A DNA stretch of 64,000 nt, from positions 62,001 to 126,000 of the forward strand of contig CAZTUH010000005.1 in the NCBI GenBank assembly GCA_964616175.1, read 5' to 3'. Each line of letters starts with the position of its first letter. Position 1 is the stretch's first letter. A program made the position numbers and the translations under genes. The DNA comes from CAZTUH01 sp964616175 (GTDB taxonomy: Bacteria > Pseudomonadota > Gammaproteobacteria > Burkholderiales > Burkholderiaceae_B). Of the stretch, positions 11,307-20,776 are shown in pieces. The notes below the pieces were generated by a model. That model was not told the origin of the DNA and did not search any database. It saw only the letters and a program-made list of their open reading frames with translations.

Positions 11307-12371
11307 ATGTCTAATAGAGTTTTGAAAAACGATGTTTTTTTGCGTGCACTCTTTAGAAAAAAAGTTCCATATACTCCGATTTGGTTAATGCGTCAGGCAG
11401 GAAGATATCTTCCCGAATATAGAAAATTGCGAGATCAAGCTGGTTCATTTATGAATCTGGCTAAGAATCCTGATTTATCATGTGAGATTACTTTACAGCC
11501 ATTAGAACGCTATTCATTAGATGCAGCAATTCTATTTACTGATATCTTAGTTTTACCTCATGCTATGGGTTTAGATCTAGCTTTTTCAGAAAATTATGGG
11601 CCTTACTTTAGAAATCCTATTCGTACGGAAAATCATATTTCTAAACTTTCTGTACCCGATATGGATCAATTAAATTATGTTTTTCAATCTATTCATTTAA
11701 TACAAAAGGAATTAAATGGAAAGGTTCCACTTATTGGATTTTCTGGTAGTCCATGGACACTAGCTTTTTACATGGTTGAAGGTTCTGGAAAAAACGGAGG
11801 TACCTTGATAAGATCCATGCTGTACTCTTGCCCAGAATTATTGCACCAAATTCTTGAAATTAATACTCAATCTATCATTATTTATTTAAATGCCCAAATT
11901 GAATCTGGGGTAGAAGTAGTTATGATATTTGATACTTGGGGAGGAATATTAGCAGATAGTTTTTTCCAAAAATTTTCTCTCAATTACATTCGCAAAGTAT
12001 TGAAAAATCTGAACTTAAATAACCAAAAAAACCCCAGAGTCCCGACAATTGTTTTTGTAAAATGTGGAAATCAATGGATCAAGGATATTGCAAGCATTGG
12101 ATGTGATGCTATCAGTTTAGACTGGACAGCTAATTTACAACTTGCTCGTGCTCAAACAAAAGATTCTGTAGCTTTTCAGGGAAATCTCGATCCCGCAGTT
12201 CTTCTTGCGGATAACGGCATGATTCGTTCTGAAGCAAGGCGAATTTTGAATGCTTTTGGTCCTATTAGATCAGGAGGCCATATTTTTAATCTGGGTCATG
12301 GAGTTTTGAAATCGACTCCACCAGATGCTATTTCTGAGTTAGTTGATGAAGTACACACATATAAAACTTAG
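11307..12371 (+). CDS. hemE: Uroporphyrinogen decarboxylase
   Basis: Converts uroporphyrinogen III to coproporphyrinogen III in haem synthesis, in the cytosol. The two family signatures are present: PIWLMRQAGRYLPEYR (about residues 24-39, with the substrate-contacting Arg residues) and GFSGSPWTLAFYMVEG (about 145-160). FTDILVLPHAMGLDL and the C-terminal NLGHGVLKSTPPDA are also typical. Length 354 is normal. It is downstream of atpC and upstream of priA, an order known in Burkholderiales. Its last codons and stop lie inside a long perfect palindrome, described separately. Confidence 0.97.
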   Translation: MSNRVLKNDVFLRALFRKKVPYTPIWLMRQAGRYLPEYRKLRDQAGSFMNLAKNPDLSCEITLQPLERYSLDAAILFTDILVLPHAMGLDLAFSENYGPYFRNPIRTENHISKLSVPDMDQLNYVFQSIHLIQKELNGKVPLIGFSGSPWTLAFYMVEGSGKNGGTLIRSMLYSCPELLHQILEINTQSIIIYLNAQIESGVEVVMIFDTWGGILADSFFQKFSLNYIRKVLKNLNLNNQKNPRVPTIVFVKCGNQWIKDIASIGCDAISLDWTANLQLARAQTKDSVAFQGNLDPAVLLADNGMIRSEARRILNAFGPIRSGGHIFNLGHGVLKSTPPDAISELVDEVHTYKT

Positions 12372-12400
12372 AAAATTCATTTTCTAAGTTTTATATGTGT
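12355..12400. terminator. Perfect 21-bp hairpin spanning the hemE stop codon
   Basis: Arms 12355-12375 and 12380-12400 are exact reverse complements over 21 bp, with a four-base loop TTCA at 12376-12379. The hemE stop TAG (12369-12371) lies in the left arm. The hairpin is followed by CACTTTAATG, not a T tract, so it is not a classical intrinsic terminator. It could terminate in either direction, protect the 3' end, or be a mobile palindrome. The sequence shows the structure; the function is inference. Confidence 0.55.
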
Positions 12401-12490
12401 CACTTTAATGATGTTTCTTAGCCTTTAGCTTTCAAATTCATAAATCTATCAAAGATATATTAATTATTTTCCCAATGTTAATTTTTCTAG

Positions 12491-14575
12491 ATGCCATTCC
12501 ATTCTAAAAAAAAATACTGGTTGCAAGTTGTTCTCAATCTTCCATTGGATGGACCCTTCGATTATCAATCTAGCGAGTTTATTTGTTCAGGTATGCGTGT
12601 AATTGTGCCATTTGGTCGACGCAATTTATTTGGGGTAGTAATTAGTAACTCGAAAGATCCATCGATCAGTCCAACTCGAATTCGGGAGATAAAAATGGTA
12701 TTAGACGATTTACCTCCATTTAAAGAAGATTGGCTAAGGTATGTACGCTTTGTATCAGATTATTATCATCATCCTTTAGGACAAGTTATTTCATCTGTAT
12801 TGCCAAACTCTCTTCGGAGCAGATCTCTTTATGAAAAAAATCCAGATTTTTTTAAAAAACACTTAAACTTTTTTGAAAAAAAGAAACAGACAATTGAGAA
12901 TACTTTGCAAATTATAAAATTACCTGATTCTTTTTCATTGACATTCGAGCAAAAAACAGCAATTAAAATTATTAACTCATTAAAAAATCCTAGAACCATA
13001 TTGTTATATGGAGTAACAGGAAGTGGTAAAACAGAGGTTTATTTGCAAATTATTCAAGATGTTCTGATTTTAGGGTTTCAAGTGCTAATCATGGTTCCTG
13101 AGATTAACTTAACTCCTCAGTTAGAACAGCAGCTACGAGATAGGCTTGAAGTATTTGGTTCTGATTCTGTTGCTGTTATGCATAGTGGACTAACTAATAC
13201 TCAAAGAGCGAAAAATTGGGCTAAAATACAACTAGGAGTAGCTCGCATTGCACTTGGCACTCGTTTATCTGTTTTCTTGCCATTTCAAAATCTAGGACTG
13301 ATTATTGTCGATGAGGAGCATGATGTTTCATATAAGCAATTTAATGGTTTTCACTATTCTGCTCGCGATCTAGCAGTTTGGAGAGCTAGAGATCTTGGAA
13401 TTTCGGTAATATTAGGTTCAGCTACTCCATCTCTTGAAAGCTGGTTCCATAGTGAAAGTGGTAAATATTTGCGCATTGAATTAAAAAATCGAGCAAAAGT
13501 CAAAGAATATCCAAAGATTCACCTTATTAATTCTAATTCAGAGAAAAAGGGTCCTATTTTATCAAAACAATTAATCGATGCTATGGAAAATCGATTAAGA
13601 CGAAAAGAACAATCATTGATTTTCTTAAACAGAAGGGGTTATGCACCAGTTTTATATTGTACATTTTGTTCTTGGATTAGTAATTGTCCAAGATGTACAG
13701 TTTTTACTGTTCTACATAAATCTCAAGTTCAATCTGATGATACTTTAAATTGTCATCAGTGTGGATATGAAAGTTCAATAATTAGCATTTGCCCAAATTG
13801 TGGAAATCAAAATTTGAAGCCTTTAGGATATGGAACTCAACGCATTGCAGAACATATTAGAAAATTATTTCCAGAGGCAAGGATAGTTCGAATTGATGCA
13901 GATAATACTCAAAGAAAAAAAAGTGCGTCAGACTTGTTTAAGTCAATACACTCTGGAAAAGTAGATATATTAGTTGGAACTCAAATGGTTTCTAAAGGCC
14001 ATGATTTCAGAAATCTAACTTTAATAGGAATTTTAAATGCGGATTCTCTCTTGTTCACGCAAGATTTCCGAGGTCCAGAGAAATTATTCTCTCAATTAAT
14101 GCAAGTAATTGGAAGAGCAGGACGTCATATTGAAAATAGCGATGTTTTTATTGAAACAGAACATCCTGAAAACATAGTCTATCAATCTTTACTATTACAA
14201 GACTATGAAAAATTTGCTTGCAATACTTTGTATGATCGGAAAATAACTTGTTTGCCTCCATATACATATCAAGCTTTACTGACGGCAACATCTAGAAATC
14301 TTTCAGAAGCAATTGCTTTTTTACAAAAAGCAAAAGAGTTGCTAAAAGAAGATTGTTGGTTGAGATTTCATTTTTTGCCCAAGATCATGCTACACGATCC
14401 TGTTCCTCTCCGGATCATGCGCATAGCAAATATTGAACGGGCTCAGATTTTGATTGAAAGCAGATCTCGTCCATATTTGCAAGAATTTTTACAAATATGG
14501 AAAAAAGAACTTAAAAGTATCATTACAAATAATGATATTCGCTGGAAAATTGAAATTGATCCGTTAGAAATCTGA
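12491..14575 (+). CDS. priA: Primosomal protein N' (replication restart helicase)
   Basis: Superfamily-2 helicase that reloads the replisome at stalled or repaired forks. The N-terminal DNA-binding domain carries VIVPFGRRNLFGVV. The Walker A motif GVTGSGKTEVYL is at about residue 175, and the Walker B box VDEEHD at about 272. Motif III reads GSATPSLES. A zinc-binding insert has paired cysteines at about 390-437 (CTFCSWISNCPRC, then CHQCGYES and CPNCG). Motif VI is QVIGRAGR. At 694 residues it is near full length. ATG at 12491 is the start. Retention of priA indicates that recombination-dependent restart is kept. Confidence 0.97.
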   Translation: MPFHSKKKYWLQVVLNLPLDGPFDYQSSEFICSGMRVIVPFGRRNLFGVVISNSKDPSISPTRIREIKMVLDDLPPFKEDWLRYVRFVSDYYHHPLGQVISSVLPNSLRSRSLYEKNPDFFKKHLNFFEKKKQTIENTLQIIKLPDSFSLTFEQKTAIKIINSLKNPRTILLYGVTGSGKTEVYLQIIQDVLILGFQVLIMVPEINLTPQLEQQLRDRLEVFGSDSVAVMHSGLTNTQRAKNWAKIQLGVARIALGTRLSVFLPFQNLGLIIVDEEHDVSYKQFNGFHYSARDLAVWRARDLGISVILGSATPSLESWFHSESGKYLRIELKNRAKVKEYPKIHLINSNSEKKGPILSKQLIDAMENRLRRKEQSLIFLNRRGYAPVLYCTFCSWISNCPRCTVFTVLHKSQVQSDDTLNCHQCGYESSIISICPNCGNQNLKPLGYGTQRIAEHIRKLFPEARIVRIDADNTQRKKSASDLFKSIHSGKVDILVGTQMVSKGHDFRNLTLIGILNADSLLFTQDFRGPEKLFSQLMQVIGRAGRHIENSDVFIETEHPENIVYQSLLLQDYEKFACNTLYDRKITCLPPYTYQALLTATSRNLSEAIAFLQKAKELLKEDCWLRFHFLPKIMLHDPVPLRIMRIANIERAQILIESRSRPYLQEFLQIWKKELKSIITNNDIRWKIEIDPLEI

Positions 14576-14639
14576 ATCGAGAAATTTGAATAAATGGCTA
14601 TTGGTTTATTAATTAATGAACTGAAATAAGCAATTCATA

Positions 14640-15494
14640 TTAATCTTTCCAAGTGTTCCTGATTTTTCTTATGGAATCTGCTAATTCTCCAGCAGTTAAA
14701 CCAATAGGGCCAATATTTTCTTCAGAAAGTCTATCAGCAGCAGTTCCATGTAACCAAACCGCACCTGGAACTGCTTCATTTAATCCAAGATTTTGAGCAA
14801 GTAAACTTCCAATAATTCCAGATAAAACATCTCCAGATCCAGCTGTTGCTAGACCTACATTCCCAGTGTTATTACAATAAATAAATTCATCAGGCCGACA
14901 AACAAGAGTTCTTTCTCCCTTAAGGATAATCCAGGTTTTGTAATTTTTGCAAAGAGCAAGAGCTGATTTTTCTCTATTCGCTTCAATTTCTTCAATAGAA
15001 ACATTAAGTAATCGAGCTGCTTCTGCAACATGCGGAGTTAGAACAATGGAATTACAATCATTTCTAGATGGATCTAGAGAAACTCGGCCTTGAGCAATCA
15101 AATTGAGGGCATCTGCATCTAAAACTAGTGAAGACTTGCCAAGTCTGTGTTCCATTAAATATTTTAATAAAGTCTGTGCTAAATAATCTTGACCTAAGCC
15201 ACATCCTACGACCCAAGTTTTTATAGATAAATCAGATAATAACCAATGCTTTGCATGTGCTACCATCAATTCTGGTTGCAGAAAATCAAAATTTATGGGA
15301 CATGGATTTTGTGTAAACCCAACTAAAACTTTCCCAGTTCCAGATTTTAGTGCAGCACGTGCTGCTAATAATGGTGCTCCAACCATTCCAGTATTTCCAC
15401 CAAGAATGCACAAGGTACCAAAGCTCCCCTTATGTGAAGATGCAGGTCGTTTTCTAAACAATCTTGGGAAAATTTTTGGGCTAATATATTGCAA
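14640..15494 (-). CDS. nnrD: ADP-dependent NAD(P)H-hydrate dehydratase
   Basis: Repairs hydrated, inactive NAD(P)H using ADP. This is a ribokinase-like YjeF C-terminal domain protein. The glycine-rich GTLCILGGNTGMVGAPLLAARAAL is at about residues 26-48 (key pieces LGGNTGMVGA). The catalytic nucleotide-binding motif NVGLATAGSGDVLSGIIGSLLAQ lies near the C-terminus (key piece GSGDVLSG). The 284 residues cover only the dehydratase; the epimerase (NnrE) domain, fused at the N-terminus in Escherichia coli, is absent here. It stands alone on the minus strand, convergent with priA. Confidence 0.92.
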   Translation of the reverse strand: MQYISPKIFPRLFRKRPASSHKGSFGTLCILGGNTGMVGAPLLAARAALKSGTGKVLVGFTQNPCPINFDFLQPELMVAHAKHWLLSDLSIKTWVVGCGLGQDYLAQTLLKYLMEHRLGKSSLVLDADALNLIAQGRVSLDPSRNDCNSIVLTPHVAEAARLLNVSIEEIEANREKSALALCKNYKTWIILKGERTLVCRPDEFIYCNNTGNVGLATAGSGDVLSGIIGSLLAQNLGLNEAVPGAVWLHGTAADRLSEENIGPIGLTAGELADSIRKIRNTWKD

Positions 15495-15602
15495 ATTTTA
15501 AAATCCTAAATCTTGTTAAAACTTTTTTCGATCAATGAAAAACTTCTTCCAGGCATCTGAATTTTTTCTGTCATTAAAAAACTATAAAGAATTCAATTGT
15601 TG

Positions 15603-16127
15603 TTATGAAGGTTCTTCTGGTTCTTCAAATTTACCTCCAGCACTGTTCGCCATATATACAACAGCTCTTGCTACTTCGTAATCACTAAGATTCAGGCTTC
15701 CTCCTTTAGGAGGCATTGCTCCTTTGCCTTCTATAGCTATTTTTAAAGCTATTTCATAACCAGCTTGAATAATTCCAGCCCAGGCAGAGTTATCTCCAAG
15801 TTTTGGAGCACCAGCAATGCCTGATAAATGACAGGCTGCACAGACATTTGAAAAAATCTGTTCACCAGTTTTGTATGTTTTTTGGGAAGCAATAGGATCT
15901 TGAAATTTAAAATGAGCAACAGGAGAAATTCGTGATTTTATAGATTCTTCCGATAAGACATCAGATCCAACTCCAGTTTTATTCCAGGAAGTTGCAAAAT
16001 TCACAATCATAATAATGGAGATTATAGGAACCACAAATGCTAGTAGCAGAACAATAAAGAATTGCTTTATGCTGATGGGTAGGATATTTCCAATCTTATT
16101 ATGTGCCAATTCGTCGCTCCGAATCAA
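15603..16127 (-). CDS. Membrane-anchored class I c-type cytochrome (cytochrome c5-like)
   Basis: Periplasmic electron carrier tethered to the inner membrane. A hydrophobic helix at about residues 23-47 (FFIVLLLAFVVPIISIIMIV) anchors it. The haem c site CAACH is at about 94-98, followed by the GAPKLGD stretch, and the distal Met ligand is probably in AMPPKGG at about residue 138. The C-terminal helix YEVARAVVYMANSAGGKF closely resembles c-type cytochromes of Alcaligenaceae (family recall). The start is a TTG at 16127; no ATG precedes the membrane segment. It implies a haem-copper-type respiratory chain and a cytochrome c maturation system encoded elsewhere. Confidence 0.9.
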   Translation of the reverse strand: MIRSDELAHNKIGNILPISIKQFFIVLLLAFVVPIISIIMIVNFATSWNKTGVGSDVLSEESIKSRISPVAHFKFQDPIASQKTYKTGEQIFSNVCAACHLSGIAGAPKLGDNSAWAGIIQAGYEIALKIAIEGKGAMPPKGGSLNLSDYEVARAVVYMANSAGGKFEEPEEPS

Positions 16128-16336
16128 AGATTTTATTTTTGATTTGAAAATTCTTTAAAATTTTTATAAAAAATTTGAATAATTTTAATTAACCTAATAG
16201 ATCAAGTATTATATACCTTTCCATAAAGATATTTATATTGCATATTTAGATCAATTTTACTTTTTAAGTTATTTGTGTCAGAGTCCGGTTTTCTAAGTAA
16301 AAATAATTTGTATCCAGAGTTTAGAAAAAGTTTCTA

Positions 16337-16408
16337 GCGCCTGTAGTTCAATGGAGAGAATAAGAGTTTCCGAAGCTCTTGATATAGGTTCAATTCCTAT
16401 CAGGCGCA
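16337..16408 (+). tRNA. tRNA-Arg (anticodon CCG)
   Basis: A full cloverleaf can be drawn over 72 nt. The acceptor stem GCGCCTG pairs with CAGGCGC at 16401-16407. The D arm is GTTC/GAAT (one G-T wobble) with an eight-base loop containing GG. The anticodon stem AGAGT/GCTCT has loop TTCCGAA, anticodon CCG, reading CGG. The T arm ATAGG/CCTAT has loop TTCAATT, and the discriminator base is A. CCA is not encoded. Confidence 0.93.
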
Positions 16409-16809
16409 TAACAGTCTTTCTTAGACCATATAGAGATTTTTTTTCTATAGTTAATCTTTAATTGTTAAAACAATAAAAATTGACTTAATTCGAACTAATT
16501 TTGAATTTTTTTATGAAATTTGACTTATCATTGGATATTTCTAGCCTGAGAAATTTTTTGTTTATATGATGAAACTTTGATTTCATTCTATGAATGATTT
16601 CTATAGAGTAGCATAAGGATTTAGATTTTTGATCTATTAGAGAGAATAGGAGCATAGTTTTATGAAGTTCTTTTCTAAATTTGAAGAGGTTTCCAATTTC
16701 TAATTAGCTGAAAGCTTATGAAATAATTTACGGGTTTATATAAAAAATTGCTAGGTGTCTCATATATTAAATATATTGTTTCACCCAAGTTGTTTTGGAG
16801 CGTTATATA
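16409..16809. other. Gene-free interval between tRNA-Arg and the lipoprotein gene
   Basis: About 400 bp of AT-rich sequence. I see only short frames with early stops on both strands, no hairpin followed by a T tract, and no recognisable family fragment. Confidence 0.5.
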
Positions 16810-17343
16810 ATGATTTCAAAGCTTCGTAGATTTTCATTCGGATTGTTTATTCTTCTTATATTAGTAATTACATTGGCTGGTTGCTTATCCAAATATAAGT
16901 GGCGTGAAGTTCTGCTAGCCGATGGACATGTATATGCTAGTTTCCCAGATCGAGTAATAACGAAATCTTATCCAGTGACTTTATGTGGATATGAATTAAA
17001 TTTTTCTCGAAGTGCAACTGAGATATTGGGCAACCTATTTACAATAGGTTATGCTCCGTTGTCACCTGAGTTATTGCAAGATCATATAGCCCGACTCGAA
17101 TTGGGACGGGCTTTAATGAGAAACTTGTACAGTAATTTACAAGTGATTCCTCCAGACTATTTTGAAGATTATGGACAGGATATAAAAATATATGGAAAAC
17201 CAGGAAAGGACCAAAATTGGTTGATGGCAAGAATCTGGGTAACAGATACGATTCTGATCGAAGCTGTTGCATCAGGAAACACAAAAAATCTTTCTTTAGG
17301 TCAGGCAGAGAGATTTTTGCATTCAGTTATGGTTAAACGGTAA
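16810..17343 (+). CDS. Putative outer-membrane or periplasmic lipoprotein, unknown function
   Basis: I do not recognise a named family. The 177-residue product begins with a basic segment and a hydrophobic signal (FGLFILLILVITLAGC), where LAGC is a good lipobox, so Cys at about residue 25 is the likely lipidated residue. The mature part is soluble with mixed charge, ending in a helix with a Lys-Arg tail. The ATG at 16810 is preceded by GGAG at 16797-16800 with nine-base spacing, which is why I prefer it to the TTG at 16795. It lies 61 bp upstream of metX in the same direction. The sequence looks intact and under selection in spite of the eroded surroundings. Function is not inferred. Confidence 0.75.
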   Translation: MISKLRRFSFGLFILLILVITLAGCLSKYKWREVLLADGHVYASFPDRVITKSYPVTLCGYELNFSRSATEILGNLFTIGYAPLSPELLQDHIARLELGRALMRNLYSNLQVIPPDYFEDYGQDIKIYGKPGKDQNWLMARIWVTDTILIEAVASGNTKNLSLGQAERFLHSVMVKR

Positions 17344-17404
17344 CTTCTTATGACTAAATTGATATAAAGTCGATGCTTTTTTAAATAAAACATTTAAATA
17401 AAAA

Positions 17405-18565
17405 TTGCTCGTGCATGATTCTGTTGGGATCGTATCCCCTATCAAGATTCGTTTTGATGAAAAACTTAAGCTTGCTAATGGTCAAGCATTGAAAAACTAT
17501 GAACTTGCTGTTGAAACTTATGGAGTTTTAAACAATGATCATAGTAATGCAGTTTTGATCTGCCATGCTCTTAATGGATCACATCATGTTGCTGGAATTT
17601 CAAGCAAAAATCTCAGGGATGTTGGTTGGTGGGATAATATGGTTGGCCCAGGGAAACCTATAGATACCAAGAAATTTTTTGTTTTAGGAATTAATAATTT
17701 AGGATCTTGTTTTGGATCAACTGGTCCAGCTAGCATAAACCCTGAAACTAGAGCTCCATGGGGATCTGATTTTCCTATATTAGCTATTGAAGATTGGGTA
17801 AATGCTCAAGCTAGAGTAGCAGATTACTTTAAAATAGAAAGCTTTGCAGCTGTTATGGGTGGATCACTTGGAGGTATGCAATCCTTAAGCTGGGCTATTA
17901 ATTGCCCAGAGAGGGTCAAAAATTGTATAGTAATTGCTAGTACAGCTCGTTTGTCAGCTCAAAATATTGCTTTTAATGAAGTTGCTAGACGAGCCATAAT
18001 TAATGATCCTAATTTTCATGGAGGTAATTATTATGCAAGAAACACAAAGCCAGTTAATGGTTTATCAGTAGCTCGCATGATAGCTCACATTACATATCTT
18101 TCTGATGCTGATATGGCAAAGAAATTTGGTCGAGCGGAATGTAAACCATCTGAAAGTGGATCATATCGTTATGATTATGAAATTGAATTCGAAGTAGAAT
18201 CATATTTGCGTTATCAAGCTAAGAAATTTACTCAGTATTTTGATGCAAATACTTATTTACTTATAACACGTGCTTTAGATTATTTTGATCCTGCTCGATC
18301 AAAAGGAGGAGATCTAAGTGCTGCCTTATTGCCAGCAAAGTGCAATTTCCTTGTTATTTCATTTTTAACTGATTGGCGATTTCCTCCTGATCGGTCTCGT
18401 GAAATAGTACGTGCTTTATTAAAGAATGAGAATTCAATATCCTATGCTGAACTTAATGCTCCGCATGGACATGATGCATTTCTACTAAGTGATCCACGTT
18501 ATCATACTCTTGTAAAAAGTTACTATGAACGAATTGCACAGGAATTATGTTTGGAGAGCATCTAG
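17405..18565 (+). CDS. metX: Homoserine O-acyltransferase (MetX)
   Basis: Acylates the hydroxyl of homoserine, the first dedicated step to methionine. It is an alpha/beta-hydrolase fold protein. The nucleophile elbow [13 protein letters not shown] is at about residues 156-168 with the catalytic Ser, and the conserved HALNGSHHV and [11 protein letters not shown] loops shape the oxyanion hole. The catalytic Asp is probably in FLTDWRFPP, and the His in [10 protein letters not shown] near residue 358. At 386 residues it is complete. The start is TTG at 17405, with a GTG at 17411 as the alternative. Some members use succinyl-CoA, and the acyl donor cannot be decided here. It is coupled to metW, as in most Proteobacteria. 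Confidence 0.95.
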   Translation: MLVHDSVGIVSPIKIRFDEKLKLANGQALKNYELAVETYGVLNNDHSNAVLICHALNGSHHVAGISSKNLRDVGWWDNMVGPGKPIDTKKFFVLGINNLGSCFGSTGPASINPETRAPWGSDFPILAIEDWVNAQARVADYFKIESFAAVMGGSLGGMQSLSWAINCPERVKNCIVIASTARLSAQNIAFNEVARRAIINDPNFHGGNYYARNTKPVNGLSVARMIAHITYLSDADMAKKFGRAECKPSESGSYRYDYEIEFEVESYLRYQAKKFTQYFDANTYLLITRALDYFDPARSKGGDLSAALLPAKCNFLVISFLTDWRFPPDRSREIVRALLKNENSISYAELNAPHGHDAFLLSDPRYHTLVKSYYERIAQELCLESI

Positions 18566-18567
18566 CT

Positions 18568-19179
18568 ATGTTGGTTATAAAGAAGAAGTCTGGATCAAAG
18601 CTCCGTCTTGATTTCTCAAAAATAGCTAGTTGGATAAAAAGAAGTAGTCGTGTTCTAGATCTAGGTTGTGGAGATGGAACTTTGCTAGCATATTTGAGAG
18701 ATACTTTAAATGTTAGAGGTATTGGGGTTGAATTAGATGATACCTGTGTTGTGAAATGTGTCGAACGTGGAATAAATGTCATTCAGCAAGATTTAGAAAA
18801 TGGTCTTGCATTATTTGAAGATAAACAGTTTGATACTGTTGTATTGTCTCAGACTTTACAGTCCATGCACCACACTAAGCATATCTTGCTGGAGATGGCT
18901 AGAGTATCTAACGATGGTATCGTATCCTTTCCTAATTTTGGCTACTGGAGTCATGGACTTTCTGTTCTTTTAGGTAGGATGCCTGTAACAAAACAAATTC
19001 CATATGCATGGTATAACTCTCCTAATATACATTTGTGCACTCTTAAGGATTTTGAAGATTTAGCACAATCAATTGGTTTAAAAATTTTAAAACGAGCTAC
19101 ATTTAATTCGAAGAAGGAATTGCTTCTTTTTCCTACTTGGCGAAGCACATTAGCTATTTACCATTTTAGTTCCTTCTAA
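18568..19179 (+). CDS. metW: Methionine biosynthesis protein MetW
   Basis: SAM-dependent methyltransferase-fold protein that partners MetX; in several bacteria both are needed for homoserine acylation. The SAM-binding motif VLDLGCGDGTLLAYL is at about residues 29-43, with GVELDD after it. FPNFGYWSHGLSVLLGRMPVT (key pieces FPNFGYW and LLGRMPVT) and YAWYNSPNIHLCT are MetW-specific. I choose the ATG at 18568, three bases after the metX stop, with GGAGAG at 18553-18558. An earlier ATG at 18547 would overlap metX. About 203 residues, normal length. Convergent with serA. Confidence 0.94.
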   Translation: MLVIKKKSGSKLRLDFSKIASWIKRSSRVLDLGCGDGTLLAYLRDTLNVRGIGVELDDTCVVKCVERGINVIQQDLENGLALFEDKQFDTVVLSQTLQSMHHTKHILLEMARVSNDGIVSFPNFGYWSHGLSVLLGRMPVTKQIPYAWYNSPNIHLCTLKDFEDLAQSIGLKILKRATFNSKKELLLFPTWRSTLAIYHFSSF

Positions 19180-19231
19180 GTATTTTTCGTAAAGTTAGTT
19201 TTCTTTTTTTTAGAAATTATAAGTTTGATGC

Positions 19232-20437
19232 TTAAACTTGAATTCGTTTGCAACGAATTGTTGTTGGCAATTCTTGCAATTTTTCAAAAATGCTATCTTT
19301 AACAAATCCATCTACATCAGTAATAGCATATCCTATCTGGCCTTTTGTTTGTAAATGTTGACTAACAATATTTAACCTACTTTTTGCCAATAAACTTGCT
19401 AAAGATCCAAGAGATCCAGGAGTATTCAAATGTATATGTAGTATCCTAGTGCGTCCAGATAGTTTTGAGAAGGCAATTTCTGGGAAATTGACAGCGCTTT
19501 TTGTTGCACCTGTTTTAAGAAAACGAACTAGTTTTTCTGCAACTTCGTTTCCAATATTTTGCTGTGATTCTTCGGTGCTTCCTGCAATATGTGGAGTTAA
19601 AATTACATTTGGAAGTTCCATTAATGGACTGCTTAAAGTTTCACCAGGATTTTTAGGTTCACATGGGAATACGTCTAAGGCAGCTCCTCCCATATGTCCA
19701 TTTTTTAGCAATCTATATAATGCTTCTACATCTACAACATCTCCTCTGGAAGCATTTATTAGTATTGCTCCTTGTTTCATCAGCAAAAGATTTTCTTGGT
19801 TTATTAAATTAGAGGTTGTTTTTCCACCTGGAACATGTAAAGTAACCACATCAGAATTTTCTAATAATTCTTTCATTGAGCAAACCGGTTTAGCATTTCC
19901 AAGTGGAAGTTTATTTTCAATATCATAATAAATAACACGCATTCCAAGACTTTCAGAAAGCACGCTAACTTGGGAACCAATATTTCCATAACCGATAATT
20001 CCAAGAGTTTTTCCACGAATTTCAAAAGCCCCTGTTGCAGACTTTTCCCAATAACCTTGGTGAACTTGATAATTTTTTTCTGGAATCTTGCGTAGCAAGA
20101 GGATTGCTTCTCCTAAAGTTAGTTCCGCTACTGATCGAGTATTAGAAAAAGGAGCATTGAATATTGGAATTCCTTGCAACATAGCTTCTTCAAGATCAAC
20201 TTGGTTCGTGCCGATACAGAAGCATCCTAAAGCTTGCAATTTATTCGCATTTTTAATGATCTCGGAGCTAATCTGTGTTCTTGAACGAATTCCAAGTACA
20301 TCAGCTTTTTTTAAAATTAGTTTTAAGTCTTCCGAGGATAAAGTCCCTGGGTAGCTAGTTATATTTGCATAGCCAGATTTCTTAAAAATATCATGAGCAA
20401 GCGGGTGTATGTTTTCGAGTAATACAATCTCTGTCAT
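19232..20437 (-). CDS. serA: D-3-phosphoglycerate dehydrogenase
   Basis: Oxidises 3-phosphoglycerate with NAD+, the first step of serine synthesis. The NAD-binding Rossmann motif TLGIIGYGNIGSQVSVLSE begins at about residue 145 (key piece GYGNIG). The catalytic residues are an Arg in NASRGDVVD, a Glu, and the His in TPHIAGSTEE. A C-terminal ACT domain starts near RILHIHLNTPGSLGSLAS, as in the feedback-regulated Escherichia coli type. I choose ATG at 20437, with AGGA upstream, over 20458. About 401 residues. Monocistronic on the minus strand, convergent with metW. Confidence 0.96.
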   Translation of the reverse strand: MTEIVLLENIHPLAHDIFKKSGYANITSYPGTLSSEDLKLILKKADVLGIRSRTQISSEIIKNANKLQALGCFCIGTNQVDLEEAMLQGIPIFNAPFSNTRSVAELTLGEAILLLRKIPEKNYQVHQGYWEKSATGAFEIRGKTLGIIGYGNIGSQVSVLSESLGMRVIYYDIENKLPLGNAKPVCSMKELLENSDVVTLHVPGGKTTSNLINQENLLLMKQGAILINASRGDVVDVEALYRLLKNGHMGGAALDVFPCEPKNPGETLSSPLMELPNVILTPHIAGSTEESQQNIGNEVAEKLVRFLKTGATKSAVNFPEIAFSKLSGRTRILHIHLNTPGSLGSLASLLAKSRLNIVSQHLQTKGQIGYAITDVDGFVKDSIFEKLQELPTTIRCKRIQV

Positions 20438-20458
20438 AAAAATCCTATGATTAGTCAT

Positions 20459-20776
20459 TCTAACAGTTCAATGTTATTCTATTTCTTATAAAAATTAAAA
20501 TTCAAAATTTTCTCTTCTGAATTTTTCATTGAACTTTTTTTGTGTTTTTAAATCCGAAAATGGACCAGGTTTATCAATCTTGAGTTTTTCATGAATAGGA
20601 TATCCAGTCAAACTGCTAATGAATATGCTTAACCCTCAAAATTTTAAGATCAGGAAAGAAAGGATATTTCATGCTAACTAGATTTTGGTAAATTTAGCTG
20701 ATTTTGATTTCAATAAATAACAAACATTCGGATCTTATTCATAAAAAAGATATAATCATATCTAACAACAAATTGG
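20459..20776. other. Divergent intergenic region between serA and ubiE
   Basis: About 320 bp that must hold promoters for both serA and ubiE. A TATAAT-like element (GATATAATCA) lies at about 20748-20757, just before ubiE. No other structure is visible. Confidence 0.45.

Noticed and set aside
19221..19240. AAGTTT/AAACTT inverted repeat between metW and serA as a terminator
   Set aside because: The stem is only six A/T-rich pairs without a proper T tract on either side; too weak to list as a feature.
19449..19928. 159-codon plus-strand open frame opposite serA
   Set aside because: It lies entirely within a convincing serA on the other strand, has no family motifs and no ribosome-binding site; it is an antisense shadow.
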